In this document: positions 1-8,107 of the stretch, in pieces
Numbering within the stretch: position 1 is the stretch's first letter
Layout: each line of letters begins with the position of its first letter
Assembly (NCBI GenBank): GCA_003138975.1
Contig: PLHQ01000184.1
Coordinates: forward strand, 1 to 61,004
Length of the DNA stretch: 61,004 nt
Direction: 5' to 3'
DNA from: Acidobacteriaceae bacterium
GTDB lineage: Bacteria > Acidobacteriota > Terriglobia > Terriglobales > Acidobacteriaceae
Notes under the pieces: model-generated
What the model was told of the DNA's origin: nothing
Databases searched by the model: none
What the model saw: the letters and a program-made list of their open reading frames with translations, nothing else
Position numbers and translations under genes: made by a program

Positions 1-31
1 GGGTAGTAGCCGGGATTTTGCCCCAGAACAA

Positions 32-60
32 TTAAGACGCCTGAAAGATCACGCTACAAT
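32..60 (+). promoter_or_regulatory. possible sigma-70 promoter before chrA
   Basis: TTAAGA at 32-37 and TACAAT at 55-60 are separated by 17 bases, close to a housekeeping promoter. The predicted transcription start would fall almost on the TTG used as the chrA start, so the message would be nearly leaderless, or translation starts further in. Pattern match only. Confidence 0.3.
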
Positions 61-66
61 TCTGGC

Positions 67-1314
67 TTGACCGAGCCAGACCCAATTACTACCTTCCACA
101 GCAGCGAAAGCCCGTTGGGCGACCGCCTGCGTGGCTTGATCGCGCTTTTTCTCAAGCTGGGAGCGATCAGCTTCGGCGGCCCGGCCGCGGCGATCGCGCT
201 GATGGAAGATGAAGTCGTCCGCAAGCGGCAATGGATCACGCGCCAGCGGTTTCTCGACATGCTGGGCCTGACCAACGTCATCCCTGGACCGAACTCTACC
301 GAGATGGCAATCAATGTCGGTTTCGCACGCGCTGGGTGGGCGGGGCTGGCGGTGGCTGGAACGAGCTTCATCGTTCCAGCGGCGCTGATCACGGCGGCAG
401 TGGCGTGGACGTATGTTCGTTTCGGCACGTTGCCTCTGGCAGAGTCTCTGCTGGCGGGAGTGAAGCCGGCGGTGATCGCGGTGATTGCGATCGCAGTATG
501 GCGACTTGGAAAGATTGCGATCCGCGATGCGTGGCTGGGCGTGTTGGGAACCCTCGCGCTGGTAGCGTTTCTCGTGAAAATAAGCCCGCTGGCGATCCTG
601 GCCGCCGGTGGCGTGATCGGGATGGGCGTGCAGCAGATACGAAAGTTACCTCGCGCAGCGTCTTCTGATGGAACTACTCTCTCTGCAGGATTGATTCTTG
701 TGAAGAAGTCGATTCTGCTGCCAACGCTGCTAGCAGGTCTGCTACCCGGTGCGTTGGTGGTGGCGGCTGGCGTGCCCGTCGCAAAGCGAGTGCCGGTGGC
801 GCGTCTCGGATGGTTCTTCCTTAAGGTGGGTGCCGTGCTTTATGGCGGCGGGTATGTGCTCTTCGCATTCGTTGAACAAGGGTTGGTGCGCGATCATCAC
901 TGGCTGACGCAGCAGCAGGTGCTGGATGCTATCGCGATTGGCCAGTTCACGCCGGGGCCAGTGCTTTCGACTGCGACCTTCATCGGATATCTTCTCGGCG
1001 GGGGCTGGGGGGCGGTGGTGGCGACGGTCGCGATCTTTCTGCCGTCGTTTCTGTACGTCGCGTTGTTGGGACCGATCTTGCCCAGGCTTCGCCGCTCCTC
1101 GTGGATGGCTGGTTTTCTCGACTCCGTGAACGTTTGCGCTGTTGCGCTGATGGCGGGCGTCACGGTAAGACTGGCAGGCGATGCTTTGCGCGGATGGCCG
1201 ATGTGGGTAATTGCCGCTGCGGCGCTGGCGGTCCTGTGGAAGTGGAAAGTGAATCCGGCGTGGGTAGTGTTGGGCGGAGGCCTGGCGGGAATGCTGTCGG
1301 CTGTGGCGCGCTGA
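67..1314 (+). CDS. chrA: chromate transporter, ChrA family (two-domain)
   Basis: Inner-membrane protein of the CHR family, expected to export chromate or a related oxyanion by an ion-driven mechanism. The 415 residues form two homologous halves. Each half opens with a 'FLK-G-GG' motif (residues 28-38 and 251-262) and carries a PGP signature (73-75 and 296-298), the hallmark of long-chain ChrA. Many hydrophobic helices follow in each half. The start is TTG at 67; the frame is closed upstream by a TAG at 7-9. A second TTG at codon 17 is an alternative. No chrB-like regulator is adjacent. The substrate is inferred from the family only. Confidence 0.9.
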   Translation: MTEPDPITTFHSSESPLGDRLRGLIALFLKLGAISFGGPAAAIALMEDEVVRKRQWITRQRFLDMLGLTNVIPGPNSTEMAINVGFARAGWAGLAVAGTSFIVPAALITAAVAWTYVRFGTLPLAESLLAGVKPAVIAVIAIAVWRLGKIAIRDAWLGVLGTLALVAFLVKISPLAILAAGGVIGMGVQQIRKLPRAASSDGTTLSAGLILVKKSILLPTLLAGLLPGALVVAAGVPVAKRVPVARLGWFFLKVGAVLYGGGYVLFAFVEQGLVRDHHWLTQQQVLDAIAIGQFTPGPVLSTATFIGYLLGGGWGAVVATVAIFLPSFLYVALLGPILPRLRRSSWMAGFLDSVNVCAVALMAGVTVRLAGDALRGWPMWVIAAAALAVLWKWKVNPAWVVLGGGLAGMLSAVAR

Positions 1315-1388
1315 TTTAGGGTCTGCGCACCGAAGAATATTCGAGTTTTGTTCGCCTCCGGATAATTTTGTGATAAACCTATGGAATC

Positions 1389-2066
1389 ATGCGAAGAGCT
1401 GTCACCCATCTCAAGAAGTCCGATCCGGTCATGTGCGCAATTATTGAGCGTATTGGGCCGTGCCGCATGCAGTTTGGGCCACCGGAGTTTCACAGCCTGG
1501 CCGAAGCCATCGTCTACCAGCAATTGAATGGCAAGGCCGCCGTAACAATTTTCAAGCGATTTGCGGCGCTCGCCGGCGAGCCGCTTACGCCTGAGGGCAT
1601 CCTCAAACTCAGTGATGAACAGATGCGTGGTGCAGGATTGTCGAAACAGAAGTCCGCATATCTCAAGGATCTCGCAGCAAAGACGGCTGGGGGCTTGCTC
1701 GATTTTGCACGCCTGTCGGAGTTACCGGACGCACGAGTAATCGAACATCTGACGCAGGTAAAAGGCATCGGCGTATGGACGGCGCAGATGTTTCTGATGT
1801 TCACGCTGAAGCGCGAGAATGTACTGCCGACAGGCGATTTCGGAGTACGCATGGCAATTTACAAGCACTATCTCGACGTACAGCGGGCAAAGACAGCGAC
1901 GAAGTCCTACACAGGAAAGAAGCCTGCGACGGCGAAGAAAGACCGCAAGCAAAAGATCAAGCTGCCAAGCCCCGAGCAGATGGAAAAGATCGCAAAGTGC
2001 TGGGAGCCTTACCGCAGCGTGGCTTGCTGGTATCTGTGGCAGAGCCTGGATACGAAGACGCTATGA
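1389..2066 (+). CDS. DNA-3-methyladenine glycosylase II (AlkA-like, HhH-GPD)
   Basis: Base-excision repair glycosylase that removes alkylated purines. The 225 residues show the HhH-GPD core: a helix-hairpin-helix around residues 121-136 (VKGIGVWTA) and, after it, LPTGDFGVR with the likely catalytic Asp150. No FeS-cluster cysteines are seen at the C-terminus, which favours AlkA over endonuclease III or MutY. A lysine-rich insert lies near residues 170-195. The ATG at 1389 gives a full-length short AlkA of the bacterial/yeast MAG1 type. The stop codon overlaps the left arm of a short inverted repeat (2066-2118). Confidence 0.88.
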   Translation: MRRAVTHLKKSDPVMCAIIERIGPCRMQFGPPEFHSLAEAIVYQQLNGKAAVTIFKRFAALAGEPLTPEGILKLSDEQMRGAGLSKQKSAYLKDLAAKTAGGLLDFARLSELPDARVIEHLTQVKGIGVWTAQMFLMFTLKRENVLPTGDFGVRMAIYKHYLDVQRAKTATKSYTGKKPATAKKDRKQKIKLPSPEQMEKIAKCWEPYRSVACWYLWQSLDTKTL

Positions 2067-2118
2067 CCACAGAGAGCGGGCAGCACCCGGCGCTGTGCTC
2101 CCCTACGGCGTCTGTGGT
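2066..2118. repeat. short inverted repeat, CCACAGAG family
   Basis: ACCACAGA at 2066-2073 and TCTGTGGT at 2111-2118 are exact reverse complements flanking a GC-rich spacer between the glycosylase stop and the next start. The arms look like degenerate copies of the repeat that bounds the GxxExxY gene at 25.06-25.51 kb. The relationship is inferred from the shared core only. Confidence 0.5.
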
Positions 2119-2125
2119 TAAATGA

Positions 2126-2545
2126 ATGGCGATGGCTGACCTGAAGATTCGCGTACTGGTGGCAAAGCCGGGACTCGACGGTCACGACCGCGGCGCCAAG
2201 GTGATTGCCCGCGCGTTGCGCGATGCCGGCATGGAAGTGATTTACACCGGCCTGCGGCAGACGCCGGAGATGATTGTGAGCGCGGCGCTGCAGGAAGATG
2301 TGCAGGTAATCGGGCTGTCGATTCTTTCGGGCGCGCACAATGCCATCGTCCCGCGGGTTATGGACTTACTCAAACAGAACAAAATGGATGATGTTCTGGT
2401 ACTGGTTGGCGGGATCATTCCCGATCAGGATATTGATGCTCTCAAGAAACTTGGCGTAGCCGCCATCTTCCAGCCGGGCACGGCGATGGATGACATCGTG
2501 AAGTTTATCCGCGCGAATGTGAAGGCTGCTGGCGTTACGCTTTGA
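2126..2545 (+). CDS. cobalamin-binding domain protein (methylmalonyl-CoA mutase small/C-terminal type)
   Basis: Stand-alone B12-binding subunit of an acyl-CoA mutase of the methylmalonyl-CoA mutase family. The 139 residues have the DxHxxG cobalamin motif at 18-23 (DGHDRG, His20 as lower axial ligand), a conserved SxLSGAH segment, and the VGGIIP loop that packs against the nucleotide tail. Nothing else is present, so catalysis requires a separate substrate-binding subunit that is not in this window. ATG at 2126 or the in-frame ATG at 2132 could start it; neither has a clear ribosome site. Placement beside carboxylase and hydratase genes fits propionyl- or branched-chain acyl-CoA metabolism. 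Confidence 0.88.
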   Translation: MAMADLKIRVLVAKPGLDGHDRGAKVIARALRDAGMEVIYTGLRQTPEMIVSAALQEDVQVIGLSILSGAHNAIVPRVMDLLKQNKMDDVLVLVGGIIPDQDIDALKKLGVAAIFQPGTAMDDIVKFIRANVKAAGVTL

Positions 2546-2617
2546 AGTTGCAGATTGCAACCTCAAAGAAAAATCACGGTCATCGCTGCTCCGCACAAAA
2601 GCAACTTCTCTCCGAAA

Positions 2618-3349
2618 ATGCCAACTCCAAATCTCACCAGCATCCGGCAACAACTCGAGCGTACCGTTGGTCCTGCGCCGTGGTATTGGAAGACCTTCCA
2701 GGCATTCAATTCCAATTCCGGGCAGCATTTTGTTTGGACGCATCACGGTGACCAGGGACCCGTTGGATACGTGGTTTCACTAGCCTTGCAGCAGGAACCG
2801 GATAAGCCTCGACTGGCGTTGAACACGTACTGTCGGCCCTTTGTTGTATCGCCGAGTTGTCTCGGAATTTGGTGTCCGGAAAGCCGCAGTATTCGTTTTG
2901 CCGGTTTCGATCCGGACCAGCTCACAGCTTTTGACATCGCCGAGATTGCAGGATGGTTCAAGCAATCTTCCGACCGCATCTACTCCAAGACTCCACCGAT
3001 TGCGGACTTCGAAGTGCCTCTCGCGCTCGGTCCGGGAATGCACAAGATCGACGTCCCTCCAGAATTGGCAATGGTCGATGAACTGATTGTGCCCACCAGC
3101 TACAAGGCGATGTCGAATGACGATCCGGCATTCGCGCTCTTTGTCCTCTATCTGCAGGCAGGATTGGTGGAAGTCTTGCCACAGAAATGGTTCACCGCGG
3201 CGCAGTATCAGGTGGGAAAGCAATGGATTCCACGCGCGGCTCGAGATCAGGAGTCGCATCGCATTTTCGGCGAATGCTTCGGCGCCGGAACTTTCCTGCT
3301 GGAAGAAGATGGATGCCGTCTGGCGGAGTGGATGCAGAGACGGTCTTAA
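2618..3349 (+). CDS. hypothetical protein
   Basis: A 243-residue soluble protein from the ATG at 2618, which I prefer over an earlier in-frame ATG at 2555. I do not recognise a family. It is rich in aromatic residues near the N-terminus (APWYWKTF) and has scattered cysteines, but no signal peptide, membrane helix or nucleotide-binding motif is visible. Codon use resembles the flanking genes and the frame is open throughout, which supports real coding. It sits between the B12 subunit and a short enoyl-CoA hydratase, so co-transcription with acyl-CoA genes is possible. Confidence 0.65.
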   Translation: MPTPNLTSIRQQLERTVGPAPWYWKTFQAFNSNSGQHFVWTHHGDQGPVGYVVSLALQQEPDKPRLALNTYCRPFVVSPSCLGIWCPESRSIRFAGFDPDQLTAFDIAEIAGWFKQSSDRIYSKTPPIADFEVPLALGPGMHKIDVPPELAMVDELIVPTSYKAMSNDDPAFALFVLYLQAGLVEVLPQKWFTAAQYQVGKQWIPRAARDQESHRIFGECFGAGTFLLEEDGCRLAEWMQRRS

Positions 3350-3453
3350 GGCCTTAGGTCTTTCGCATCTGCAAGCCGCGGTCGTCTGAGAGCAAATAGA
3401 ACCTGGAGATGGGGCCCGAACACCCAAGATCTAAAGTTCAGTTCTCGCCGCCC

Positions 3454-4035
3454 ATGTCCGAATCTTTTTTTCATCTCGACGAGCAGGACGGCGCGTTCAT
3501 CCTGCGTCTCCAGTCCCAGGACGGGACAAACCGACTAACACGAGCATGCGTACTCTCCCTAACTGCTACGATTCGTGAACTGGCCAACAAGACTCAGTCG
3601 CTCGTAATCACCGGGAACGCAAAGTTTTTCTCCGTGGGCGCCGACCTCAAAGAGATTGCAGCACTCAACGGCCCGGCAGCCTATGAGTTTTCAAGAATCG
3701 GCCAGGCGCTCATGTGGTCCATTGAGCAGTTCCCGGCTCCGGTGTATGCCGCCGTCTCGGGATACTGCATGGGTGGAGGCCTGGATTTGGCGCTGGCTTG
3801 CCACCGGCGCATAGCTTCCCGCCACGCGCTGTTTGGACACCGCGGCGCAGCTTTGGGCCTGATCACGGGATGGGGTGGAACGCAAAGATTGCCACGGCTT
3901 GTGGGCAAAGACATTGCTCTCGAAATGTTTCTAGCCGCGGAAAAGATCAGCGCGGAGCGAGGCCTGGCAATCGGACTCGTGGATGCGCTGGTGGATGATC
4001 CGGTAGCCGAAGCTTTGCGCCGGATCAAAGTTTGA
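3454..4035 (+). CDS. short enoyl-CoA hydratase/isomerase family protein
   Basis: Crotonase-fold protein that would act on acyl-CoA thioesters. The oxyanion-hole segments are clear: ITGNAKFFSVGADL and the glycine-rich GYCMGGGLDLALA, followed by a GLITGWGGTQRLPR stretch. From the ATG at 3454 it has 193 residues, about 60 short of typical crotonases. The missing part is the C-terminal helical trimerisation region. The frame ends cleanly at TGA with no similar coding sequence after it, so this is either a naturally short member or a truncation. Another in-frame start lies at 3409. Confidence 0.8.
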   Translation: MSESFFHLDEQDGAFILRLQSQDGTNRLTRACVLSLTATIRELANKTQSLVITGNAKFFSVGADLKEIAALNGPAAYEFSRIGQALMWSIEQFPAPVYAAVSGYCMGGGLDLALACHRRIASRHALFGHRGAALGLITGWGGTQRLPRLVGKDIALEMFLAAEKISAERGLAIGLVDALVDDPVAEALRRIKV

Positions 4036-4204
4036 AGATCAGTTGTTTGAGCGCCCTTGGGGTCAGAAGAGCCGAAGGCTAATAAGGAGGCTATTTGTCG
4101 ACCTCGTCTGTTGCGCGTATACCGGAATAGCCCCTGATTGCAGCGTACCGCGTTGCATGGCGCTGCGGGAGTGTTATACCGTAATCAGTCCGCTCTCTTC
4201 ACCC

Positions 4205-5914
4205 ATGGCCGATCGCAGCGAAACTCCCGCCCTCCCCAAGTCTCAGGCCTCCAGCATCCTGACAACGAAAGTCGACCCTACGTCGGCGAGGTTCGAGGCC
4301 AACATGCGCTTTCTGGCTGATCTTATGTCGCAAATCCGCAATGAAGGCGAAAAAATTTGCGAAGGCGGCGGCGCCAAGGCGATCGAAAATCAGCATGCCA
4401 AAGGGCGCCTCACCGCGCGCGAGCGGATCGAATTATTGACTGACCCCGGAAGTTTCTTCGAGCTGGGACTTTATGCGGCCTACGGTATGTACGAAGAGTG
4501 GGGGGGAGCCGCGGCCGCCGGCGTGATCACAGGTATCGCGCGAGTTCAGACGCGCTTAGTCATGATCATCGCGAACGATGCCACGGTGAAAGCTGGCGCA
4601 TTTTTCCCCATGACGTCGAAGAAAGTGATTCGTGCTCAAAACATCGCCATCGAGAACCGCATACCAACGATTTATTTGGTGGATTCGGCGGGCGTTTTCT
4701 TGCCTCTGCAGGAAGATGTTTTTCCTGACACAGACGACTTCGGGCGCGTCTTCCGCAACAACGCGGTCATGTCTGCGCTGGGCATTCCGCAGATCGCGGC
4801 CATCATGGGCATGTGTGTGGCTGGCGGCGGATACCTGCCAGTAATGTGCGATCACGTTTTGATGACCGATGGCAGCGGATTATTTCTAGCCGGTCCGGCG
4901 CTGGTACAGGCAGCAATTGGACAGAAAGTTTCGGCGGAAGATTTGGGTGGTGCGGCCATGCACGCAGGCATCAGCGGAACGGTGGATTTCCGCGAACCGG
5001 ACGATCGCGCTTGTCTCGCGCGTATTCGCTCGATCGTGGAAAAGTGGGGATACCGACGCCAGTCACCCTGGGATCGCAAGAAGCCGACCGAACCGGCAAT
5101 GACCGCCGAGGAAATTTACGGCATTTACGATTCGTCTCCCGCGCGTCCCTACGACATGAAAGATATCCTGGCGCGCGTGCTCGATGGCAGCTGCTTCGAC
5201 GAGTACAAGCCCGAGTACGGTAAGACTCTCATCTGCGGCTACGGACGCATCGGCGGCTTTGCCGTGGGCATTGTCGCGAACCAGAAGATGCACGCCCATC
5301 AGACCGACCACGAAGGCCACAAGCGCATCGAGTTCGGCGGCGTGATTTATACGGAATCCGCAGAGAAGGCCGCGCGCTTCATCATGGATTGCAATCAAAA
5401 TCTGATCCCGCTGGTTTTCTTCCACGACGTGAACGGCTTCATGGTCGGCCGCGACGCGGAGTGGAGCGGCATCATCAAGGCCGGCGCGAAGATGGTGAAT
5501 GCGGTATCGAACTCCGTGGTGCCGAAGATCGCTGTGATCGTGGGCGGATCCTTCGGCGCGGGGCACTATGCTATGTGCGGCAAAGCATTTGATCCACGCT
5601 TCGTTTTCGCCTGGCCGACGGCGCGTTATGCCGTAATGAGCGGAGACTCGGCGGCGGGAACTTTGGTCGAGATCAAAGTGAAGCAACTGGAACGCGGCGG
5701 CAAGAAGTTGAGCGAGGAAGAGAAGAAAGAACTCTACGAATCGGTAAAACGCACGTATGACGAGCAGACCGATCCGCGCTACGGCGCAGCTCGGCTATGG
5801 ATCGACAAAATCATCGACCCCATCGAGACGCGCGATGCTATCACTCAAGCTCTGGAAGCTGCAGCGCTGAATCCTGACGTGGCAGAGTTCAAGGTGGGAG
5901 TGTTGCAAACATGA
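4205..5914 (+). CDS. acyl-CoA carboxylase, carboxyltransferase (beta) subunit, methylcrotonyl-CoA-carboxylase-like
   Basis: Transfers CO2 from carboxybiotin to an acyl-CoA. From the ATG at 4205 it has 569 residues, normal for the family. It has paired crotonase-like domains: the N-domain includes YLVDSAGVFLPLQ, a DTDDFGRVFRN segment and GMCVAGGGYLP; the C-domain includes GGSFGAGHYAMCG and FAWPTARYAVMSG. The DxxxFGRxF and GGxYxP patterns are closest to methylcrotonyl-CoA or geranyl-CoA carboxylase beta chains, which fits the HMG-CoA lyase and hydratase just downstream (leucine breakdown). No biotin carboxylase/BCCP alpha subunit is in the window. An upstream in-frame TTG at 4043 is unlikely to be used. 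Confidence 0.88.
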   Translation: MADRSETPALPKSQASSILTTKVDPTSARFEANMRFLADLMSQIRNEGEKICEGGGAKAIENQHAKGRLTARERIELLTDPGSFFELGLYAAYGMYEEWGGAAAAGVITGIARVQTRLVMIIANDATVKAGAFFPMTSKKVIRAQNIAIENRIPTIYLVDSAGVFLPLQEDVFPDTDDFGRVFRNNAVMSALGIPQIAAIMGMCVAGGGYLPVMCDHVLMTDGSGLFLAGPALVQAAIGQKVSAEDLGGAAMHAGISGTVDFREPDDRACLARIRSIVEKWGYRRQSPWDRKKPTEPAMTAEEIYGIYDSSPARPYDMKDILARVLDGSCFDEYKPEYGKTLICGYGRIGGFAVGIVANQKMHAHQTDHEGHKRIEFGGVIYTESAEKAARFIMDCNQNLIPLVFFHDVNGFMVGRDAEWSGIIKAGAKMVNAVSNSVVPKIAVIVGGSFGAGHYAMCGKAFDPRFVFAWPTARYAVMSGDSAAGTLVEIKVKQLERGGKKLSEEEKKELYESVKRTYDEQTDPRYGAARLWIDKIIDPIETRDAITQALEAAALNPDVAEFKVGVLQT

Positions 5915-5942
5915 TTCATGGAAGCTCCTACAATTTCTTGAT

Positions 5943-5961
5943 CTCCGTGTCTCCGCGGTGA
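5943..5961 (-). repeat. degenerate CCACAGAG-family repeat at an HMG-CoA lyase start
   Basis: The stretch resembles the repeat arm found at 25493-25513, with 'CTCCGTGTCTCC' followed by a 'GCGGTGA' end. The GTG start codon of the next gene (5958-5960) lies inside it. The match is partial and judged by eye. Confidence 0.4.
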
Positions 5962-6845
5962 GTGAATTGTCCGACACCGTCAAACTGATTGAATGTCCGC
6001 GCGACGCCTGGCAGGGGCTGAAGGGTCAGATTCCGTCCGATATCAAGCGCGCTTACTTGCAGGCATTGATCAGTGTGGGATTCAAGCAAATCGATGCAGT
6101 CTCCTTCGTCTCGCCGAAAGCTGTGCCCCAGATGGCCGACTCGGAAGAAGTCTTGAAGGAGCTCGATCCGCCCGACGATGTGGAGATCATTGGCATCGTG
6201 GTCAACGAAAAAGGCGCGCAGCGGGCGATCGATACGCATGCGCTGCACACTCTGGGATTTCCGTATTCGATCTCGGAAACTTTCTTGCGCAAAAATCAAA
6301 ATCAATCTGCCGAAGAAGCGCTCGAAGAACTGGAGCAGATCCAGAAAAAAGCCGACGATGCCGCGCTCGACGTTGTGGTCTACATCTCGATGGCATTCGG
6401 CAATCCCTACGGCGATTTGTGGAACGTGGACGAAGTGATTGAAGCGATCTCGCTGATGGAGGTCGACAATCTCCGCATGATTTCCCTGGCCGACACTGTG
6501 GGCGTGGCCACCCCTGAACAGATCAGTGAACTGGTAAGCGCGGTGATGGCGAAGTACGATTACCTTGAGATCGGCGTGCACCTGCACAGCCGTCCCGAGC
6601 AGGCCGCGGCAAAGATTCTTGCCGCGTACGACGCCGGCTGTCGGCGCTTTGATTCGGCCATTGGCGGGTTAGGTGGCTGCCCGTTCGCGCAAGATGCACT
6701 GGTCGGCAACATTGCAACCGAGAAAGTGATTGAGGCTCTGAAGCAGCGTGGCGCAGAGTTGCCGCCTCTGAAGCCGCTGGAAGCTTTGCTCCGCGCGACC
6801 ACTGAGATGGGGGCGAGGTACACAAATTCAGTCAGCGACCAATAA
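5958..6845 (+). CDS. hydroxymethylglutaryl-CoA lyase family protein
   Basis: TIM-barrel lyase predicted to cleave HMG-CoA to acetoacetate and acetyl-CoA, the last step of leucine degradation. The 295 residues keep Arg15-Asp16 (PRD), a FVSPKAVPQMAD segment near 50-61 that is typical of the family, the metal-binding pair His208/His210, and GLGGCPFA with Cys241 in the mobile active-site loop. The canonical D-G-L after PRD reads A-W-Q here and the usual HxHD reads HLHS, so substrate preference may differ. Translation starts at GTG 5958, inside a repeat. It follows the carboxylase beta gene by 43 bases. Confidence 0.85.
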   Translation: MSELSDTVKLIECPRDAWQGLKGQIPSDIKRAYLQALISVGFKQIDAVSFVSPKAVPQMADSEEVLKELDPPDDVEIIGIVVNEKGAQRAIDTHALHTLGFPYSISETFLRKNQNQSAEEALEELEQIQKKADDAALDVVVYISMAFGNPYGDLWNVDEVIEAISLMEVDNLRMISLADTVGVATPEQISELVSAVMAKYDYLEIGVHLHSRPEQAAAKILAAYDAGCRRFDSAIGGLGGCPFAQDALVGNIATEKVIEALKQRGAELPPLKPLEALLRATTEMGARYTNSVSDQ

Positions 6846-6852
6846 TCCAAAC

Positions 6853-7635
6853 ATGAACTATAAAACGATCCAACTCACTTACGATTCGGGCGTCGCCACG
6901 ATCACGCTGAACCGCCCAGAAAAGCGCAACGCCATCAGCTTCGAGTTGATTGACGATCTGCTGGGCGCCTTGAAGGAAGTGGAGAAATCGGAAGCGCTTG
7001 TCCTCATATTAACGGGCGCGGGCAAGGCCTTCTCATCGGGCATGGACCTGGACAACTTGAAAGCGCTGATTGGCCGGTCACCCGAGCAAAACCTGAAGGA
7101 CTCGGACACAATGGTCCGCCTCTTCCGTACGCTTTACGAATTCCACAAAGTTACGATTGCGGCGGTGAATGGGGCCGCCATCGCCGGCGGCACCGGTCTG
7201 GCGTTGCTGTGCGACTTCGCTCTGGCTGTGCCGGAAGCCAAGTTCGGCTACACCGAGGTGCGCATCGGCTTTGTACCCGCGATCGTTTCGACATTCCTGC
7301 TGCGTCAGGTCGGCGAAAAGCAGGCGCGCGATCTTTTGTTGACTGGACGGATTTTCGGCGCAGAAGAAGCGGCGCGCATGGGGTTGATCAAAGAAATCGT
7401 CGCGCCAGAAGTACTAATGGCACGCGCCCGGGAATTGGCGGCGTTGCTGATGGAGAACAGTCCAGCTTCGTTGCGCGCGACCAAGCAACTGCTCAGCGAT
7501 CATGGGCGCGCCGAACTGGATGCGCAGATTGAAGCGGCCGTGCGCGAAAATGCCGCGATCCGCACCACCGCCGACTTCCGCGAAGGCATCGTTTCATTTC
7601 TCGAAAAGCGCAAGCCCGTCTGGAGCGGCAAATGA
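6853..7635 (+). CDS. enoyl-CoA hydratase (possibly 3-methylglutaconyl-CoA hydratase)
   Basis: Full-length crotonase of 260 residues. It carries SSGMDLDNL and AAVNGAAIAGGTGLALLCD, the two oxyanion-hole regions, and a GFVPAIVSTFLLRQVG stretch before the C-terminal helices. Its position directly after HMG-CoA lyase and close to the methylcrotonyl-type carboxylase beta subunit suggests the hydratase step of leucine catabolism; that assignment is contextual. The stop overlaps the next ATG by four bases (ATGA), so translation of the thioesterase is probably coupled. Confidence 0.88.
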   Translation: MNYKTIQLTYDSGVATITLNRPEKRNAISFELIDDLLGALKEVEKSEALVLILTGAGKAFSSGMDLDNLKALIGRSPEQNLKDSDTMVRLFRTLYEFHKVTIAAVNGAAIAGGTGLALLCDFALAVPEAKFGYTEVRIGFVPAIVSTFLLRQVGEKQARDLLLTGRIFGAEEAARMGLIKEIVAPEVLMARARELAALLMENSPASLRATKQLLSDHGRAELDAQIEAAVRENAAIRTTADFREGIVSFLEKRKPVWSGK

Positions 7636-8066
7636 ATTTCGGCCACGGACGGGCGGTCAACGAAACTCGCCTGCGCGTCCGTTATGCGGAGACCGATCAG
7701 ATGGGTGTGGTCTACCATTCCAACCATTTCATCTGGTTTGAAGTGGGACGCGTCGAATTGCTGCGGCAGTTGGGCTTTTCCTATCGCGATATGGAGAGTC
7801 AGGACCATCGCTTCATCGCCGTCGCCGAGGCCAAATGCCGCTATCGCGCGCCGGTGCGCTACGACGAGGAAGTTCTCGTCCGCACTGAGTTGTTAAATGT
7901 GCGCGATTCGGTGGTCCACTTCGGTTATGAACTGCGCCGAGTTGACGACGGCACGCTGCTGGCGGAAGGCGAGACCACGCATATCGTCACGGACGCAGAT
8001 ATGAAAGCCGCAGTTCTGCCGGAAAAGTATCTGAAAGTCTTTCGCGCCGTAGTGGGAAAGCTCTAA
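7632..8066 (+). CDS. acyl-CoA thioesterase, YbgC/4-hydroxybenzoyl-CoA type hotdog fold
   Basis: A 144-residue single hotdog domain that would hydrolyse acyl-CoA thioesters. The signature RYAETDQMGVVYHSNHF near the N-terminus contains the catalytic Asp and the GxVYHxNY-like loop of the 4HBT family, followed by the long central helix (EVGRVELLRQLG). Length is normal. It overlaps the preceding hydratase by four bases and probably shares its mRNA, where it could release or recycle CoA. Confidence 0.87.
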   Translation: MNFGHGRAVNETRLRVRYAETDQMGVVYHSNHFIWFEVGRVELLRQLGFSYRDMESQDHRFIAVAEAKCRYRAPVRYDEEVLVRTELLNVRDSVVHFGYELRRVDDGTLLAEGETTHIVTDADMKAAVLPEKYLKVFRAVVGKL

Positions 8067-8107
8067 CTTGGTCACTAGAAACAAGAAGCTGGAAACAGGA
8101 AACTTAT

